Source of the DNA: Rhodoferax sp.
GTDB lineage: Bacteria; Pseudomonadota; Gammaproteobacteria; Burkholderiales; Burkholderiaceae_C
DNA length: 64,000 nucleotides
Direction of reading: 5' to 3'
Assembly (NCBI RefSeq): GCF_028714215.1
Contig: NZ_JAQTMS010000014.1
Span: 1-64,000 of the forward strand
Numbering within the stretch: position 1 is the first letter of the stretch; every line of letters begins with the position of its first letter. A model generated the notes under the pieces. That model ran no database searches and was not told the origin of the DNA. It saw only the letters and a program-made list of their open reading frames with translations. Positions 63,195-64,000 of this stretch are shown one piece after another. The position numbers were made by a program, and so were the translations under genes.

Positions 63195-63917
63195 GTGAGT
63201 TTGCGCTGGAAGTTCTGGCTGGTCACCTTGGTCAGCCTGCTGGCCGTGGTCATCACGCTGGCCTTGGGGCGCTGGCAGTTGTCGCGCGCCGGGCAGAAAA
63301 TTGCCTGGCAAGCCCGCATCGACGCCCAGGCGGCGCTGCCGCCATTGAGCGGCCAGGCGCTGCTGTCGTTGGCGGACCCGGCCAGCGAGTTGCAGCGGCA
63401 AGTGGACTTGCGCGGCCGCTGGATCGCGTCGGGCACGGTGTTCCTGGACAACCGCCAGATGAACAGCAAGCCCGGCTTGTATGTCGTGACGCCGCTGCGG
63501 CTGGAAGGCGGCAGCGCCGTGGTGCTGGTGCAGCGCGGTTGGGTGGCCAGAAATTTTGTCGACCGCAAGAGTCTGGCGAAGGTCGAAACGCCCGATGACG
63601 TGGTGGAAATTCAGGGCCGCATTGCCGCGCCGCCGTCGCGCCTGTACCAGTTTGGCGCTGCGGAGTCGGGCTTGATCCGGCAAAATCTGGATCTGGCCCA
63701 ATTTGCTGCCGAGTTGGGTCTGCCCTTGCTGCCGGTTTCCGTGCAACAGACGGGTGCCGCCAGCGAGGGCTTGTTGCGCGAATGGCCGCCGGTCAGCGTC
63801 GGCGTCGAAACCCACTATGGTTATGCTTTCCAATGGTTCGCGCTGAGTGCGCTGATCGCAATTCTTTATGTCTGGTTTCAAATTGTTAGACGATTCTTCC
63901 CACCGCGCCGCTCCTGA
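63195..63917 (+). CDS. SURF1 family cytochrome oxidase biogenesis protein
   Basis: 240 aa. N-terminal helix (KFWLVTLVSLLAVVITLALG) followed by RWQLSRAGQKIAW, VDLRGRWIASGTVFLDNRQM, VTPLRLEGGSAVVLVQRGWV and the C-terminal helix THYGYAFQWFALSALIAILY. SURF1 aids heme a insertion into subunit I. GTG start at 63195. Confidence 0.93.
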   Translation: MSLRWKFWLVTLVSLLAVVITLALGRWQLSRAGQKIAWQARIDAQAALPPLSGQALLSLADPASELQRQVDLRGRWIASGTVFLDNRQMNSKPGLYVVTPLRLEGGSAVVLVQRGWVARNFVDRKSLAKVETPDDVVEIQGRIAAPPSRLYQFGAAESGLIRQNLDLAQFAAELGLPLLPVSVQQTGAASEGLLREWPPVSVGVETHYGYAFQWFALSALIAILYVWFQIVRRFFPPRRS

Positions 63918-64000
63918 CGCTGCCCCTGCGGGGGCCAGCAGCGCCGGCGATAGCCCGCTCGGTTTGACGGTTCATTCGATGCCGGCGCCGGAGCGCGTCA
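63868..64000 (+). CDS. Probable start of the next cox-cluster gene, cut by the window edge
   Basis: An open frame from ATG 63868, overlapping the SURF1 3' end by 50 bp and running to the edge (MSGFKLLDDSSHRAAPDAAP ... LTVHSMPAPERV). In related cox clusters a small membrane protein gene follows SURF1 and starts with a Pro/Ala-rich tail. Too little is visible to be sure. Confidence 0.45.
   Translation, partial: MSGFKLLDDSSHRAAPDAAPAGASSAGDSPLGLTVHSMPAPERV

Noticed and set aside
1..64000. tRNA, rRNA, riboswitch or prophage genes
   Set aside because: None could be recognised by reading the sequence; a tRNAscan/Rfam search would be needed to exclude small ones.

Overview
The window is chromosomal DNA of a high-GC betaproteobacterium, most likely Burkholderiales and probably Comamonadaceae (Rhodoferax/Polaromonas-like). 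The evidence is the family content: an aa3 cytochrome oxidase cluster in the order coxB-coxA-small ORF-ctaG-DUF2970-coxC-SURF1, an expanded tripartite tricarboxylate transporter with a Bug-type binding protein, a pimeloyl-CoA dehydrogenase pair and a complete Tad pilus locus. No tRNA, rRNA or CRISPR was seen.

Layout. 1-3.8 kb: two-partner secretion pair (exoprotein cut by the window edge, plus TpsB transporter), minus strand. 4.2-6.6 kb: pimCD-type acyl-CoA dehydrogenases. 6.7-8.0 kb: divergent yceH and purN. 8.1-12.8 kb: MacAB/TolC-type efflux operon, preceded by a 270-bp MITE-like element. 13.2-17.3 kb: flavoprotein, GtrA and a large membrane protein (cell-envelope glycan genes by context). 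17.7-30.0 kb: complete Tad/Flp pilus locus on the plus strand (two pilins, prepilin peptidase, CpaB, secretin, pilotin-like lipoprotein, TadG/E/F, CpaE, CpaF, TadB, TadC, TadD), then an Ig-like lipoprotein and a divergent AAA ATPase with a MshEN-like N-terminus. 33.8-36.4 kb: RsmB-type methyltransferase and a fatty acid desaturase. 36.4-42.8 kb: an accessory region with three copies of a ~200-bp hairpin repeat, integron-like gene cassettes, two small lipoprotein genes and an orphan MlaF-type ATPase. 42.9-48.5 kb: GntR regulator divergent from an aminotransferase-TctCBA-GlcG operon. 48.5-54.7 kb: DUF1841, thiolase, TauE/SafE, KefC/KefF-type pair, ParA, MaoC. 54.9-55.8 kb: a second cassette unit. 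56-58 kb: TrmL, ComF, BioC-like methyltransferase. 58.2-64 kb: cytochrome c oxidase cluster.

The most unusual signal is a pair of near-equal ~228-bp sequences (36969-37196 plus strand; 55583-55810 minus strand). They are homologous up to one point and then diverge. At that point each is followed by one or two units with the architecture of integron gene cassettes: a TTRRRY-like 5' end, one gene, and an attC-like palindrome whose R'' arm is complementary to the unit's own 5' end. Each 228-bp copy carries a 20-22 codon leader ORF with a Shine-Dalgarno sequence that runs across the junction, much like ORF-11 of attI1. No integrase gene is visible. Two of the three cassette genes encode proteins with an R-x4-H motif of HEPN type, suggesting (by inference) defence cargo. 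This looks like dispersed integrase-less attI-plus-cassette units.
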